64,000 nucleotides of DNA from Gadus chalcogrammus (taxonomy: Eukaryota > Chordata > Actinopteri > Gadiformes > Gadidae), in NCBI RefSeq assembly GCF_026213295.1, contig NC_079420.1:9750182-9814181 (forward strand), in the 5' to 3' direction. The translations under genes and the position numbers were made by a program. The notes below the pieces were generated by a model, which was not told the DNA's origin, did not search any database, and saw only the letters and a list, made by a program, of their open reading frames with translations. Of this stretch, positions 1 to 13,992 are shown piece after piece; the first letter of the stretch is position 1; every line of letters starts with the position of its first letter.

Positions 1-1655
<1,655 letters not shown>

Positions 1656-1980
1656 TGCGACATTACTACTGCTAAGTATTCACATTGGCATTCGTATTCA
1701 TCACAACCATAGACCGTATGAAACACGCCTTAAGAGTGTGGAATGGTCTTTCGACACGAGAATAAGAAGTCTGCTAGCTGGAGGAAAGGTTGTGTTCTGC
1801 TTTGCTGTCGCCTCTACACCACATCCATATTTATTTATATTTTGCATGGCGCTTGGAGCTTTGTTAAGCCCATCAGGATGAAAAAAAATATTCTGCCTGG
1901 ATAAAAATGTTATTTTCTGTTTTCACTCTTTATTTGTCTTTCGCTAGTTTTGTGTGTGAGCTTTTGTATCAGTGTTTGTA

Positions 1981-2222
<242 letters not shown>

Positions 2223-2582
2223 CATTAGCCTTTGCTTATGGTGGGCAGAAGCGTGTTTGGTATCCTGCTGTTCCGTCTCTCCGTGGCACCTCCACCACAT
2301 TATCTGTCCCCCACGGCGGAACACAGCTGCCTGCTGCCTGTCCTCTCCTCCGTTCCCAACCTCCTCCGTGTTAAAGCTATCTCTGCAAACACGAGAAACA
2401 AATAAAAAGAGGTTTAGCTTTCCATTCTGTTCCATGTCAACATCTAGCTGGTCCAGGAATAGCCTAAACGCATGAAACCAACATGTCACCCTTCCCCACG
2501 CAGATGGATTGGCTGGATTTTGTCCAATTATGTCAAGGCGGCAAGAAGGGAAGGTCACAGCTACTTCTGTCAGAGACCGCCA

Positions 2583-2583
<1 letters not shown>

Positions 2584-2621
<38 letters not shown>

Positions 2622-2744
2622 CTCTCCCTCTCTCTCCTCCTCTCTCTCAGTCTCTCTTCTACTCTCTCTCTCCCTCTACCCTCATCTTACACTCTCTCTC
2701 TTCCTCCCTCCCTCTTTTTAATTCACCACTCCATGTTCACCTCT

Positions 2745-2784
<40 letters not shown>

Positions 2785-2990
2785 CTCCCTGTCTCCCTAT
2801 TACATCACCCTCTCTCTTTCCCTCTCCCTCTTTCACTCTCTCTCTTCTCTCTTTCTTTCTCCTCGCTTCTCTTCTCTCTCCTCTCTCGCTGTCTTCTCTG
2901 CCCTCCCTTTACCCTCTCCCTCTCTTGCTATATTTCTTCCTCTACTCTCTCTCTCCCCTTATTTCCTCCCATTCTCCTTGGCCGACCTGC
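2584..2990. repeat. (CT)n and CT-rich tract
   Basis: Two perfect (CT)n cores (about 2584-2617 and 2752-2780) lie in CT-rich sequence. Confidence 0.95.
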
Positions 2991-3644
2991 TTCTCATTGT
3001 GATGTCTGTCGGGTCGGCGCTTACGGCCCATTCAGACGGCGGCCCCCAGAAACCTCAATCACTCTGAACGCGTCTCTTTTGACTTGACCCGCCGCTGTAG
3101 GACATTCACCTTCCTGTGGCTGGGGCCGCCGCTGTGATGGCATCGCCCGCAGTCGGTGCCCCGCTGAAAGGTGAATTCTCCTCAAGCAACGCAGCGTTTC
3201 ATCGCTCTCCTGGCGCCGGCGTCTCCTCCGTCCGCCTTTCTTCAACGGGTGACGGGAAGCCCGGCTGATGAAAAGCCCAGCGTGAGGCTGACTCCGCTGG
3301 GGCTCGCCGTGTGGATGTAGCAGGGGAGCGGCTGAAGTGTTAGCCACAACACTTTTCTCACTCTTCAAAGAGAACCCCCCCCGGTCTTGTGTCTCGGCCC
3401 GGTCGCACGCTGGCTTCCTGCGGCCCGCAGCGGGGGGCTGTGTTCCAGTTCCTCTCGGTACCCCCTAGCCACCCCTCCCGTGAAGAACCGACGTCGCCGA
3501 CAGGACCCCCCCTTGTGCGGTGGACGTTGCGCGTTCGACCGCTTGATTGGACAGTTGACATCCAATGACCCCTGCTGCACTGAAATATGGATTCTGTTGT
3601 GTTGGATTTCATCTGGTTTTAGGCACTTTGGACACATTTAAATG
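2991..3644. other. GC-rich unique stretch
   Basis: CpG-containing, GC-rich sequence with no recognisable exon. It could be a regulatory region, but nothing specific supports this. Confidence 0.4.
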
Positions 3645-3910
3645 CAAATTTACATTCAGGGCATGTGCAGACGCTTTTATCCAAAGCGACATACAATAAG
3701 TACATTTGCCAAGCACTAACAATCACTAGGTTAACCCATTCCCTGTACACAACAAATATAGCTAGGAGAAGATGCTATTATTAAGTACTATTATTAAAAT
3801 CCAGGACGTACAACATACAATAAGTGCGTAGGAGAGGGTTGGGGGGCGGCTATGTAAAGTCTAGGTGGACTCTGAACCAGTGAGTCTTGAGTCTTTTGTC
3901 TTGAGACTTC
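3645..3910. repeat. Interspersed repeat family R1, copy 1
   Basis: It contains the common teleost motif GCAGACGCTTTTATCCAAAG followed by a block shared with 8770-9140 and 61555-61710 (CCATTCCCTGTACACAACAAA, then CCAGGACGTACAACATACAA). The shared block continues to a GTCTAGGTGGACTCT segment. Family name not determined. Confidence 0.75.
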
Positions 3911-4895
3911 CATCGGCAACGTTTGGAAGCTCCCCGCAGCAGCGCGGTGTTGTCTTGCGTACCTAAGGCCTCATTCCGTTAGTACAGGGCTCAGAGTACC
4001 GTTATACATAAGAACGGGTTAACCAGTGAACATTCTGCGTAGCCTTAGCCGCTGGACGACTCTCTGTTGTTCAAAGCGAAGTTTGGCCTCTGCGTGGCAG
4101 GCCTCCGAAGGCCGCTATGCACTCTTAAGTTATTGATCCAGCAGAAATGCACACACACACCGCAATATACCTTTTTTTTGTTTTTTAACCTTGTTCCTCT
4201 GATCTCTTTAACTTCAGTCGAGTGCTCTTTAGTGTGCAATTTCACACCTTTTAGATCCAGGGTCCTCAGCGAAGATTAAACAGAGGGAGGGAATGTGAGT
4301 TAATGCTTTGTTTCACATGTGAAGGCCAGCCGTTGGCCGCTGGGCTCCTTGCTGGGGAAATATGATTTGATGATCTCAGCTCGGAGCTTCCACCGCAACG
4401 TTTTTTTTTTGGATGCTTAGGCAATTTTCACATTTTCGGAAAATATAATGTGTGTGTGTGTGTGTTTGTTTATGCATGAATGTGTGATTTTGCAGATGTA
4501 TATATTTGAGTGCTTCTGTTCTGAAACGTATTTCAGCTCTTTTGTTCCATCTTTGTTTTTGGCCCTCGCATTGTCTCATTATTTGCCTCACTGGGTGACG
4601 ACTCTCCACTTCTTGCGTTGCATTGTGTCGACGGCAATTGTTTAAAAGAGACTGAGTCGATTGCAATCAGCGAGCTTCATTTTCTCCTGTTTTCAGAGAC
4701 TATACACTCAGAGCGCTGAATGCTGCGATTGTACCGCTTACCACCAGTCATCGACCATTGTTGTCACAGCAGCCCACGTAGTCAGCGTGTTACATCGTTT
4801 AAGTCCGTCCCCCACCGCGCTACTACGAAGAAGTACTAATCATCAGCAATTGACAACAGGTGTCCAGGAGATGGATCCATAAAACAAACAAATTG

Positions 4896-5068
4896 TTCAG
4901 TCGGTGGTTGACCCGGTAGAGTGTGTACTATTAAGGCCCAGTCCTTACCGCAGCGACCGGGGTTCGATAACTGCCCGTGGTCCCTTGCTGCATGTCTTCC
5001 CCTCTCTCTCCCATACCTTCCTGTCTTACTGTACAATAAAAAGGATAAAACCTTCAAAAATAAATCAT
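4896..5068 (+). mobile_element. tRNA-derived SINE
   Basis: A polymerase III A box (TGGTTGACCCGG, about 4905) and B box (GGTTCGATAAC, 4961-4971) are spaced as in a tRNA. A body follows with TGCTGCATGTCTTCCCC and an A-rich AATAAAAAGGATAAAA tail. This is a familiar teleost SINE layout. It is not a functional tRNA gene, because the stems do not fold as a tRNA. Confidence 0.85.
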
Positions 5069-6988
5069 TGGTCTGCGCTCTGTTCCTGAGATATGGAGTC
5101 ACTGCGTACTGTGAGTTATTTTGTTTTAGGGGTTGCTCCGCTCCCAAAAGCTCCTCCTTAGGACTATTCAGTGCAATCTGCACATTAATGGCTTATCCTG
5201 GCCCCCGAAAGGAAGCTCTGCTTCAATTAGTGGAATTCAGTCTGCCTGGAAAACCTTGATAAGAAGCCCACAGCTGCAGCTACAGTTGGCTGAATGGTTG
5301 GTTCCCAGAGCACGTGTTTCCCAGCTTCACTTTTATACTCCAGTGAATAGCCACTCGAAGTACTGTATTCATAGCGTTTATAATTTTACGCGGTACAGTT
5401 GTTGAGACAATGCTATGTGCCATCTGTGTTGAACAGCATTGATTTGCAAGCTGTCTGCTTGCAAACTGACAAAGTAGCACTCCTGAAACTTGCAATTGCT
5501 TTGGGTTTTTGTAAGGAACTACAATTTAAGGCAAACAAAGGATGCTTTGTAGGCTGAAAACAACCCACTTCCTCTCTGGCCATGAATTATTCCTCTGTAA
5601 GTGTGTACAGCATGCAAATAGGTATCCTATCATTTGTCACGTTGTTTATCCGGCTCTAAACTGTATTTTTGCCGAGCAGTGAACAACAATGTTACAAAAC
5701 ATTCAAATTATTTTTTGTCATTGTTATCGGCGAGAAATTTCTCAAGGCTTCTGGCTGAGGTTGGGTCGGCAAGGTTGGTTTTGGTTCTTTGGTTCCTTGT
5801 GTTGAGTATTAAGTACGGAGGTGTCCCTGAGCAAACTCTCACTCCTAACTGCCTCCTGTGTGCTGTTGTGCCTCGCACAGTTCACAGGCCACCCGGACTC
5901 TGTGACGACCACCCGGATTTATTAGATTCAATTAAATTGTATTTGTAATTAGCAAGGAAGAAATCTTGAGCAGGAACGCAGAGTGGGGGATCCCTCCTTC
6001 CAGAGATCATCAGGAGTGCAACGGGTGCCATAATTGACGTACATATATAGAGGCAAAACATTTAAAATCGGTGGCCGGTTAACCATAAGTTTCTACTTCA
6101 GTGTGACTGTGACTACAGTCTGGTGCAGCCCTCAGCAATGTTCAACACCGTATTGTACAACATACTGCCTTCAGAAACAGTAGGCTGCTTTCATGTGGGC
6201 AGAAAGAAAGATGTGTTAATCACTCAAAAAATAAAAGCTTTATTGAGCGGGTTTAATTTTGCGCTGGGGCATCTCGTTGACCGTGCCTACACAGATTGGG
6301 ATATAGCCATGTCTGTTATGTTCCTCCTCTAATCAGCCCATGCAGCACCATCGCCTCCCTCCAAGAATACTCAGCTAACCATTACCATTTCCCGCCTCCG
6401 CCTCCGCTGAACACAGCACACGCTCTCGGTCCGCACCCAAACGTGGTGTGCGCTGGACCCCCTGCCTCGCTCAGCAGGTGTTCTGAGGATCCAGTCAGCA
6501 ACCGTGATGTTTAGCACCTATTTCCGCTCCACATTTGGCTGAGAGGAGCGTGTTCGCCCCCTAATAAACATTGTTAACTGTAATTTACATTGCAGGTATG
6601 GTGATGCCTCCTAGTGTACCGCGTGCTGAGACTAAGGCTGTTTTTACACTAGATATACGAGGAGGTGCGACCCGTCTTCAATTAAATTGGGGGATCATGT
6701 TGGCTGTTTGTCATTTTGGATGCAATTTAGGTTCTAGGGCTGTTGTGAACGCTGCATACGTTAAGTGAATTAAATGAGTTTTGTTAAGGCAACTCAAACG
6801 CACAAGTTTGTATGTTCTCCCGTGTCACCATGGGTCGGCCTCCGCATGCTCCAGTTACCTCTAACTACATCAGACAGACATGGTAGGTTAATGCTCCTGC
6901 CTCTGCTCTTCAGCAAGGCACTAGCAGTAGACTTGGAGTTGGTCCACGGGCGCTGAACTATGGCTGCCCACTGCTAGTGACGGATTAA
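5069..6988. other. No gene seen
   Basis: Unique sequence between the SINE and the 30-bp minisatellite, with no convincing exon. Confidence 0.6.
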
Positions 6989-7655
6989 ATGATCCTGGTG
7001 ATGGGTTCAATACTCCTAGTGCTGCTAGTGATGGGTTTAATGCTCCTAGTGCTGCTAGTGATGGGTTTAATGCTCCTAGTGCTGCTAGTGATGGGTTCAA
7101 TACTCCTAGTGCTGCTAGTGATGGGTTCAATACTCCTAGTGCTGCTAGTGATGGGTTCAATACTCCTAGTGCTGCTAGTGATGGGTTCAATACTCCTAGT
7201 GCTGCTAGTGATGGGTTCAATACTCCTAGTGCTGCTAGTGATTGGTTCAATACTCCTAGTGCTGCTAGTGATGGGTTCAATACTCATAGTGCTGCTAGTG
7301 ATGGGTTTAATGCTCCTAGTGCTGCTAGTGATGGGTTCAATACTCCTAGTGCTGCTAGTGATGAGTTTAATGCTCCTAGTGCTGCTAGTGATGGGTTCAA
7401 TACTCCTAGTGCTGCTAGTGATGGGTTCAATACTCCTAGTGCTGCTAGTGATGGGTTCAATACTCCTAGTGCTGCTAGTGATGGGTTTAATGCTCCTAGT
7501 GCTGCTAGTGATGAGTTTAATGCTCCTAGTGCTGCTAGTGATGGGTTCAATACTCCTAGTGTTGCTAGTGATGGGTTCAATACTCCTAGTAATGGGTTCA
7601 ATACGCCTAGTGCTGCTAGTGATGTTAAAATACTCCTAGTACTGCTAGTGATGGT
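6989..7655. repeat. 30-bp minisatellite, about 21-22 copies
   Basis: The unit begins GCTGCTAGTGATGGGTTCAA and ends TACTCCTAGT. Two main variants alternate (TTCAATACTCC and TTTAATGCTCC), so the array has some higher-order structure. The last units are degenerate. Because the unit is 30 bp and lacks stops in several frames, it makes long fortuitous open frames on both strands. Confidence 0.95.
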
Positions 7656-8769
7656 TAATAATTATAATAGTAAATTCGCTGAAGGCTTGAAAGAGAGACT
7701 GGTAGGTGGTCAGACATGAAGAGGATTCCTCCCAACTCTCCCAACTCTCCAGAATTATTCTCCGGCCAAGAGGCACAGAGGACAGCTGCGAAGCGCAGGC
7801 CTTGGATGTGTGCGCTCATTAAAAACCAAATAAACTTGTCTCTCCGAATCCCCATTTTGATATGAAATGCGGCTATGGCTTGCCCCTATCCCAATTCATT
7901 TATTTTTCATTTAGTTCGATCTCAGAGCAGATCTGCTCGTCAGTTTCATTACCTGCTTCATGTCTAATGTACTTTTATTAAGGCGGGTATCTCTAGATCG
8001 GGATTCTGTCCTCCTCTCTCTGTAATTGCGCTGTGAGTCGTAGGAGGATGACTGCATGATACATCAGAGGAGCAGCGGAGCGCACCTTCACCCCTATAGG
8101 GGCTCAGGTGAGGTTTGACCCCACCAAGTAATGACGGGGGGTTTTCTATCTGTATATTTTTATTTGGAAGTATAAATAAATGAAGACGGCTGTCTTCTCT
8201 ATCAAATCCAATAAATGCAGACTGTCCACACACTGCACTTTATTATTTTGTGTGATATTAGTGCAAAAAGGAAGATTCCATTGTCAAACCAGTAAATGCA
8301 TGATACTATTTGAAATATGACCCATCCTAACTTAAGATACACAAAACAGAACCTGTTTACATTGTGGTGAACATTTAAGGGGACCAAATGTGAAATCTGT
8401 CCAGACCCTAAGAGTGTATTTTTAATGCTTCTATTTTATTGATCACACTTCAGTAAACTGAGCTTGTCGACGGTCCTGCAGAACGAGTTGCTTCTGAGAT
8501 TTCCGGGAGGTATTTTCACTGAGTGACCTGTCTCCTGTTGGCTCTTCAAGAGGAGCCCCTCCCAATAAAATGGATCTCCATTATTTGTGTGTTCTGTCTG
8601 TCTCCCGGCAACCATTTTTGCTCCGCTGTAGTTCACGTCACTTCACCGACCACGACTGGAAGTCCTACATTCCGATGAAATGCACTTTCACTTCTACTAT
8701 TTCCCCTTCAACTGAGGCTAGCTTCCTTATAGCAGGTAGGTCAATGTACGTTGAAATACATTAGAATCA
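7656..8769. other. No gene seen
   Basis: Unique AT-rich sequence without recognisable coding or repeat content. Confidence 0.55.
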
Positions 8770-9140
8770 CATACAATGTTACATTCTACATTAAGTACAT
8801 TTGTCAGATGAAGGAGAAATAATATATCGCTGTTGGTACAGTAAGGATGTTTATAGAACCAAATGCCAAGCAACAACAAATGTTAGCTTGACCCATTCCC
8901 TGTGTACAACAAAGATGACTAGGATGAGAAGCTACGAGATGCTAAGGACTATTTTTAAGTGCAAGGACGTACAACATACAATAAGTGCGTACATTAAGTG
9001 CCAGGACTTACAACATATAATAAGGGCATACATTAAGTGCCAGGACGTGCAACATACAATAAGTGCGTATGAGAGTTGGGGGGGTGAGGGGTGAGGCTAT
9101 GCAGAGTCTAGGTGAACTCTCGACAAGTGAGCCTTGATCA
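8770..9140. repeat. Interspersed repeat family R1, copy 2 with internal triplication
   Basis: It matches the copies at 3645 and 61555. The part holding CAGGACGTACAACATACAAT occurs three times in tandem (about 8955-9070), unlike the other copies. It continues through GTCTAGGTGAACTCT like copy 1. Confidence 0.75.
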
Positions 9141-9271
9141 GCGTTCATAAGCAGGGGAACAACATCCTGCCTATACCTTTAATAATGTATGAATTGTACA
9201 ATATCAACACAGGAGCGCTTCTATTTGGGAGTTAATAACCGACAACAGTATACTGAATCGTAGAAAATCCA

Positions 9272-9300
9272 TTTGCACCCCCATGACATGGGGGTGCAAA
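9272..9300. repeat. Near-perfect 29-bp palindrome
   Basis: TTTGCACCCCCATG is mirrored exactly by CATGGGGGTGCAAA around a single A. Confidence 0.9.
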
Positions 9301-9743
9301 GATGCAAAATTTTCAAGTGCAAGCCCTTAGCGATACAACTGTGTTTTCGTCGTACTCTTGTTTTTAGGCTCCTATTTACGGTGCTGTGTTGTGTTGTGCT
9401 GTTTGAAGCTGAGATGAGTGTGTAGATAAGAAAAAGTGGAATCCTCTAGTATTTGTACTGCTGCCAGATCTGTGCTGTGTAGAGTAGAGCTTCCTTGAAG
9501 AGGCCTACCTTGTGGATCCGCTGTTGATGCCAGAGGCTGCACTCGTCAGTTTTTCCCCTTCCTAGGCTTCTATGTTGTTGTTTGTTTGCTGAATTATCTG
9601 GGTACTTGAGAGCACAGCCGTTACTACCACGCAAATCTCCCTCCCCCACCCCCCCCCCCCCCCTCCAAAAACATCGTAGTAGATGGAGATGGAGATCAAC
9701 GTTTATGGTCTTGGATGTGTGACAAGGACAGATGCATCTAGAT

Positions 9744-10113
9744 CAGTGATCCTACAACGTTTTTTATGTTTCCCCATCAGGCTTGTGGGGTGCAGGCAGA
9801 CCAAATCCTCATCCACACCAAACCATCATGAGGTTTCCTTATAAGTAATATCTACCATCATTATTCAGCATCATTATTACTTTTGTATTGGATTTTATTG
9901 GATTCTGGTTTAGTACTTTATGGATCGGCAACAATCCACTTCAATCATCTTTACTAATTTGCGTCATAATGTTTTTATTGTATAGCTACAACAATTTAAA
10001 ATATCTGTATCTAGATATCTAGATATCTATATCTATATATATATATATCAACACACTGTGGAACCGGCTCATGTACCCCCTAGGGGGCGAGTACCACCGC
10101 TTGGGAACCACTG
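9744..10113. mobile_element. hAT-type MITE with perfect 8-bp target duplication
   Basis: The element begins CAGTGATCCTACAACG and its reversed right end reads CAGTGGTTCCCAAGCGG, the typical hAT (Charlie-like) terminus. ATCTAGAT flanks it at 9736-9743 and again at 10114-10121. The interior is AT-rich, has a (TA)n stretch and an ATCTAGATAT tandem near 10015-10050, and contains no coding sequence, so it is non-autonomous. Confidence 0.88.
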
Positions 10114-10121
10114 ATCTAGAT

Positions 10122-12811
10122 CTGGAACATAGCACACACTGGTAACTATCAAAGGACACTCAGAGTGTGAGTCTATAGAGGCAGCGATGTCTTCCTAGTA
10201 TACAGTGCGTTTGTCAGAAGGTTGTGAACATATAGTTCCTCTTCAAATCCAACCTCACATCACAACCAACCTTGAACCATGTTCACCTGGCCTCCGAGCT
10301 TTCAACCTGTTTTTTGAGTAGCCTGAAAAACACCTTTTTCTTTGTTGACAGTAGCCGTGCAATATGAGCAACTATTTTGATGAATGTGCTTTAACCAGTC
10401 ATTATGTGTCACGGAAATAAATAGTGGGTAGAGATTATGAAAGTAGCACAGTATTTTCGGTGAAAGATTAGAATAGATAAGAGAGCTTCTCTCAGATTAT
10501 TTGATATTATTCAGAAAAGGGGTAGCTCTCTGCATTACCGTCATTGTTATGTACATAATAAATACATTGTATTCCAGATAATTAGCATGCATATATTTAG
10601 CATTTGATGAGTAGTTTTTCATTGTGACATGCCCAGCGTGTCTCAGCCTCGCATAATTACCAGCAACACCATCCTTTTCTTTACGGATTATATGCAGAAA
10701 ATACAATTTTCTTTAATGTTTAGAGTTTACCTGTCACACACCCAGTCTAGAGTGTGAACAGAGTGAGATTCTGCTGCTGCTGCCTCCACAGGCTTATAAA
10801 CTACTGAGAGCAGACCATGATGCCAAACCTTACCCTTATTTGAATGATAATAATAAAAAAGTAACAGTGAATAATATATCGGGCTGTGTTTGTCTTTCTG
10901 GCTAACTCTGGCACATTTCCAATGATACTTTTTTAATGTGTACTATCACGGCCAAATACACAAATAATTGAAAATGAAATAAAAAATATGCACGCGTTCA
11001 AACGAAGTCCAGGTCCACATTTCCCTTTGAATTTTTAACCAAAATGTTTTTGAATGCCTGCAGGCGCTGATGTGATCAATATTCCAAGGTCAGTATTTTA
11101 TCCCTGCTGAAGAGGATATAGGCGGGGTAACGTTAGACTATGAATCAAGGTTATGTTAATATGACATTTTAAAAGGCCTCCGGTTTCCCCCCCATCCCTC
11201 CCAGTCACTTATCCTGCTAGGAGCCCCAAGGAATCACGCTGCGATGGACAGCATACCCCAGGCTCAAATATATCCAATAATACATCGATCAGCTGTTGTG
11301 ATGGATGAACCATAACTTTGTTCAAAAAAACATGACCCCCCAAACAAGTTTAAAATGAATGACTGCATTCTCATTTTCCTTTCTTATACTCAAATGCATA
11401 AACAAATGTTTGCGCCATAACATCCTGTTTTAAAAATGATGTTCTCCCTGCGAATAATGTTTGGACTAAGTTAAGGAGTGTTTCCACACTGACCAAGTTT
11501 TAACAACGTGTTTAATGTCTTTATTTACTAATTGAGCTTTTCTATCATAAAATGGAATGCGATGAAGCCAATTATAGTGAGCCGTATTACGTGGTCAAGG
11601 TTTTTATCTTGATATTGTAGAAATAATGGCCACCTCCAGTTCTGCGGCAGGATAATATTGTGATAGCGAATGAGAGTAATGGTCAAAGCAAAGCTGAATC
11701 ATGGAGATCTCACTGATGTTAAAATAAATCCACAGGCATTTCGGAAGTTTTCTGGGAAAGTGCATTGCATGGCGTAAACTGGGAAGATGACTGATAAGAA
11801 AGAAAGAAGAAACTAAAGGAAAAGGACACGGTTCCATGGTGTTGAAATAGTTTCTAATTAGGCCTAATTAGTGCAGCCTGTGCGGCGTGTTATCAAGATA
11901 TACTAGAAAAAAGAAAGTCTTGTTGAGAGATTCTATTATGGTGCATAGCGTGGCATACAGAGCGAGCTATTTCCTTATCAAGCTGGTTATCATGGCTTCT
12001 GCTTCTATCTTAATTATGTATACACTTTTGAGATATGTTTTTTGCTCAGGCATAGCAGTGTTCATTCCGTGCATGCTAATGCCGTTTCTCAGCGCTGACG
12101 CTTAACTCTGTAGGCAGATGTGCTCCACCACTTCCATGACGTGCATGTCATCACCATCTTAGAAACATCACATTTGATAAACTCCCTTTTTTTTTAATCT
12201 TTAATAGCGTTTGCTTTGTTCACTACGCCGTATTCGGCCACCGCTGCAGTAAAGGACCCGCTGTAATATTAATGATGATTTGTCGAGATAAAAAGAGGTT
12301 GTAAATGTCACGACCTTTGCGGTAAAAAGGACGTCACGGCTGGTTTCGCGGCAGAACAAAGCTGGCCTGGATTGACACATCAGACATGGTGATTTGAGAT
12401 CTCTATTTCAAGTCTGATGCAGCCGGCTATCTGCCAATGGATGTGCTCTGTGCCCGAGCTCTGACAGCGTCGGCTTCTCTGTATCTCATCCCAATCCTAC
12501 GTCCCATCTGTGGTGGAAGACAGAGCCTCTCTTCCACTGGGCTTAGTTCAAGCTAGGGAGGTTGGCATGTGGGGAGAAGAGAGCAGACCCACTGGACGGA
12601 CGGTTGTGTCTTCTCTGATTCTGGGGTTTCTGATTTGACAACATGCAACGGGATGGTTCACACGTCTCTCAGTGGAAGATTGCCCCACTCCCCCCCCATG
12701 CCTTCTGCTCTTGCCCCCAGCCCGCTGTGCTCTGGCGGTGTGACCCGGTACCGATCACCCTCAGGGAAAGCCAGACTTCCAGTGTCTCCGAAAACATGTT
12801 TTCATCGAGAG
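10122..12811. other. Unique AT-rich stretch, no gene seen
   Basis: The longest stretch in the first half without clear repeats. Poly-A/T runs are frequent. No exon or RNA gene recognised. Confidence 0.6.
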
Positions 12812-12836
12812 CTTGTGTGTGCGTGTGCGTGTGTGC

Positions 12837-12912
<76 letters not shown>

Positions 12913-12916
12913 GCGC
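12812..12916. repeat. (TG)n/(GCGT)n array ending in (GC)n
   Basis: GTGC/GCGT tetranucleotides repeat about 17 times (12847-12912) after a TG stretch, an alternating purine-pyrimidine sequence throughout. Confidence 0.96.
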
Positions 12917-13064
12917 CCGTGTGTGAGAGAGACAGCGTGTCATGTCAGATGCTCAGAGTTTGCTCATTTTCCTCTCCAGGCTGAGAGGAAAATGAGCTTG
13001 CCTCATCAAAACATTTTTCACATCTGTTCTTGGCTCGCAGTCACCAAACAAGAACAATTATTAT

Positions 13065-13310
13065 ACATGTTATGTGAGCACAATACCGATACATTATACA
13101 CCGGAATTATATTAATACATGTTATAAGAGGAATAATATGAATACATGTTATGTTAGGACAATATGAATGCATGTTATATGAGGACAATATTATTACATT
13201 TTATATGAAGACACTATTAATAAATGTTATATGAAGACACTATTATCACATGTTATATGAGGGCAATAATAATACATGTTACATGAGGTATATTATTAAT
13301 AAATGTTATA
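13065..13310. repeat. ~32-bp AT-rich tandem repeat
   Basis: Units built on ATACATGTTATATGAGGACA and ATTATTA recur about seven times. Two or three further units lie at about 13510-13590 after a break, so the array was probably interrupted. Confidence 0.8.
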
Positions 13311-13818
13311 TGGTGTCAGATTTCATCAGGGGCAAGTGGGGCAAATGTGAAAACTGTAGGAAAAAGTAAACGACTACGATACGAATGTTTAAGGTTCATT
13401 CCCAGTCAAAAGTTTTTCAATGCCTAAGTCTCAAAAGACTGCACCAAGATTTGATCAGTTTGGAGAAAGAGAGTGAGAGTGAAAGAGCGAGAATGAGAGC
13501 GCAGAGAGAGTGACATGAGGACGATATTAACAAATGTAATATGAAGACAGTATTAATAAATGTTGCATGACGACAGGTTATATGAGGACAGTACAAAGCC
13601 ATGTAAGCGATATGGCTATCCTCCACTGTGAGAAGGTGTTGTGGTTTGCTCAAACAGAGCCAATCTCTTGACACTTCTGTTGTCAAATGTACTGACGATG
13701 AAAACACTGTGGTCCCTTTTCCATGCCGATGGAAACCTTAGGGAGGATTCTAATGTATGCTGGGAAGATTTCACCTCTCCCAGATGGAGCTGGGAGATGA
13801 TTGAATTTGGGCTGTTGA

Positions 13819-13992
13819 AGGAGGAGGAGGAGGAGGAGGAGGAGGAGGAGGAAGAGGACAGGGAGGAGTAGAAGTAAGAGGAGGCGGATGAGAAGGAGAA
13901 GAAAGAGGGGGATTAGGAGGAGAAGGAGGAAGAGGAGGAGGAGGGGAAGGAAGATGAGGAAGAGGAGCTGGAGGAGTAGCAAGAGGAAGAGG
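13819..13992. repeat. (GGA)n purine tract
   Basis: Perfect GGA repeats at 13819-13852 continue as GA/GGA-rich, nearly pyrimidine-free sequence. Confidence 0.93.

Noticed and set aside
4896..5068. Functional tRNA gene
   Set aside because: A and B boxes are present, but the body does not fold as a tRNA and it has a SINE body and tail.
6989..7639. 216-codon frame of ten-residue repeats
   Set aside because: It follows from a 30-bp minisatellite whose unit lacks stops in several frames; other frames are open too.
6989..7655. CRISPR-like regular 30-bp repeats
   Set aside because: Units are contiguous with no unique spacers, and the genome is vertebrate.
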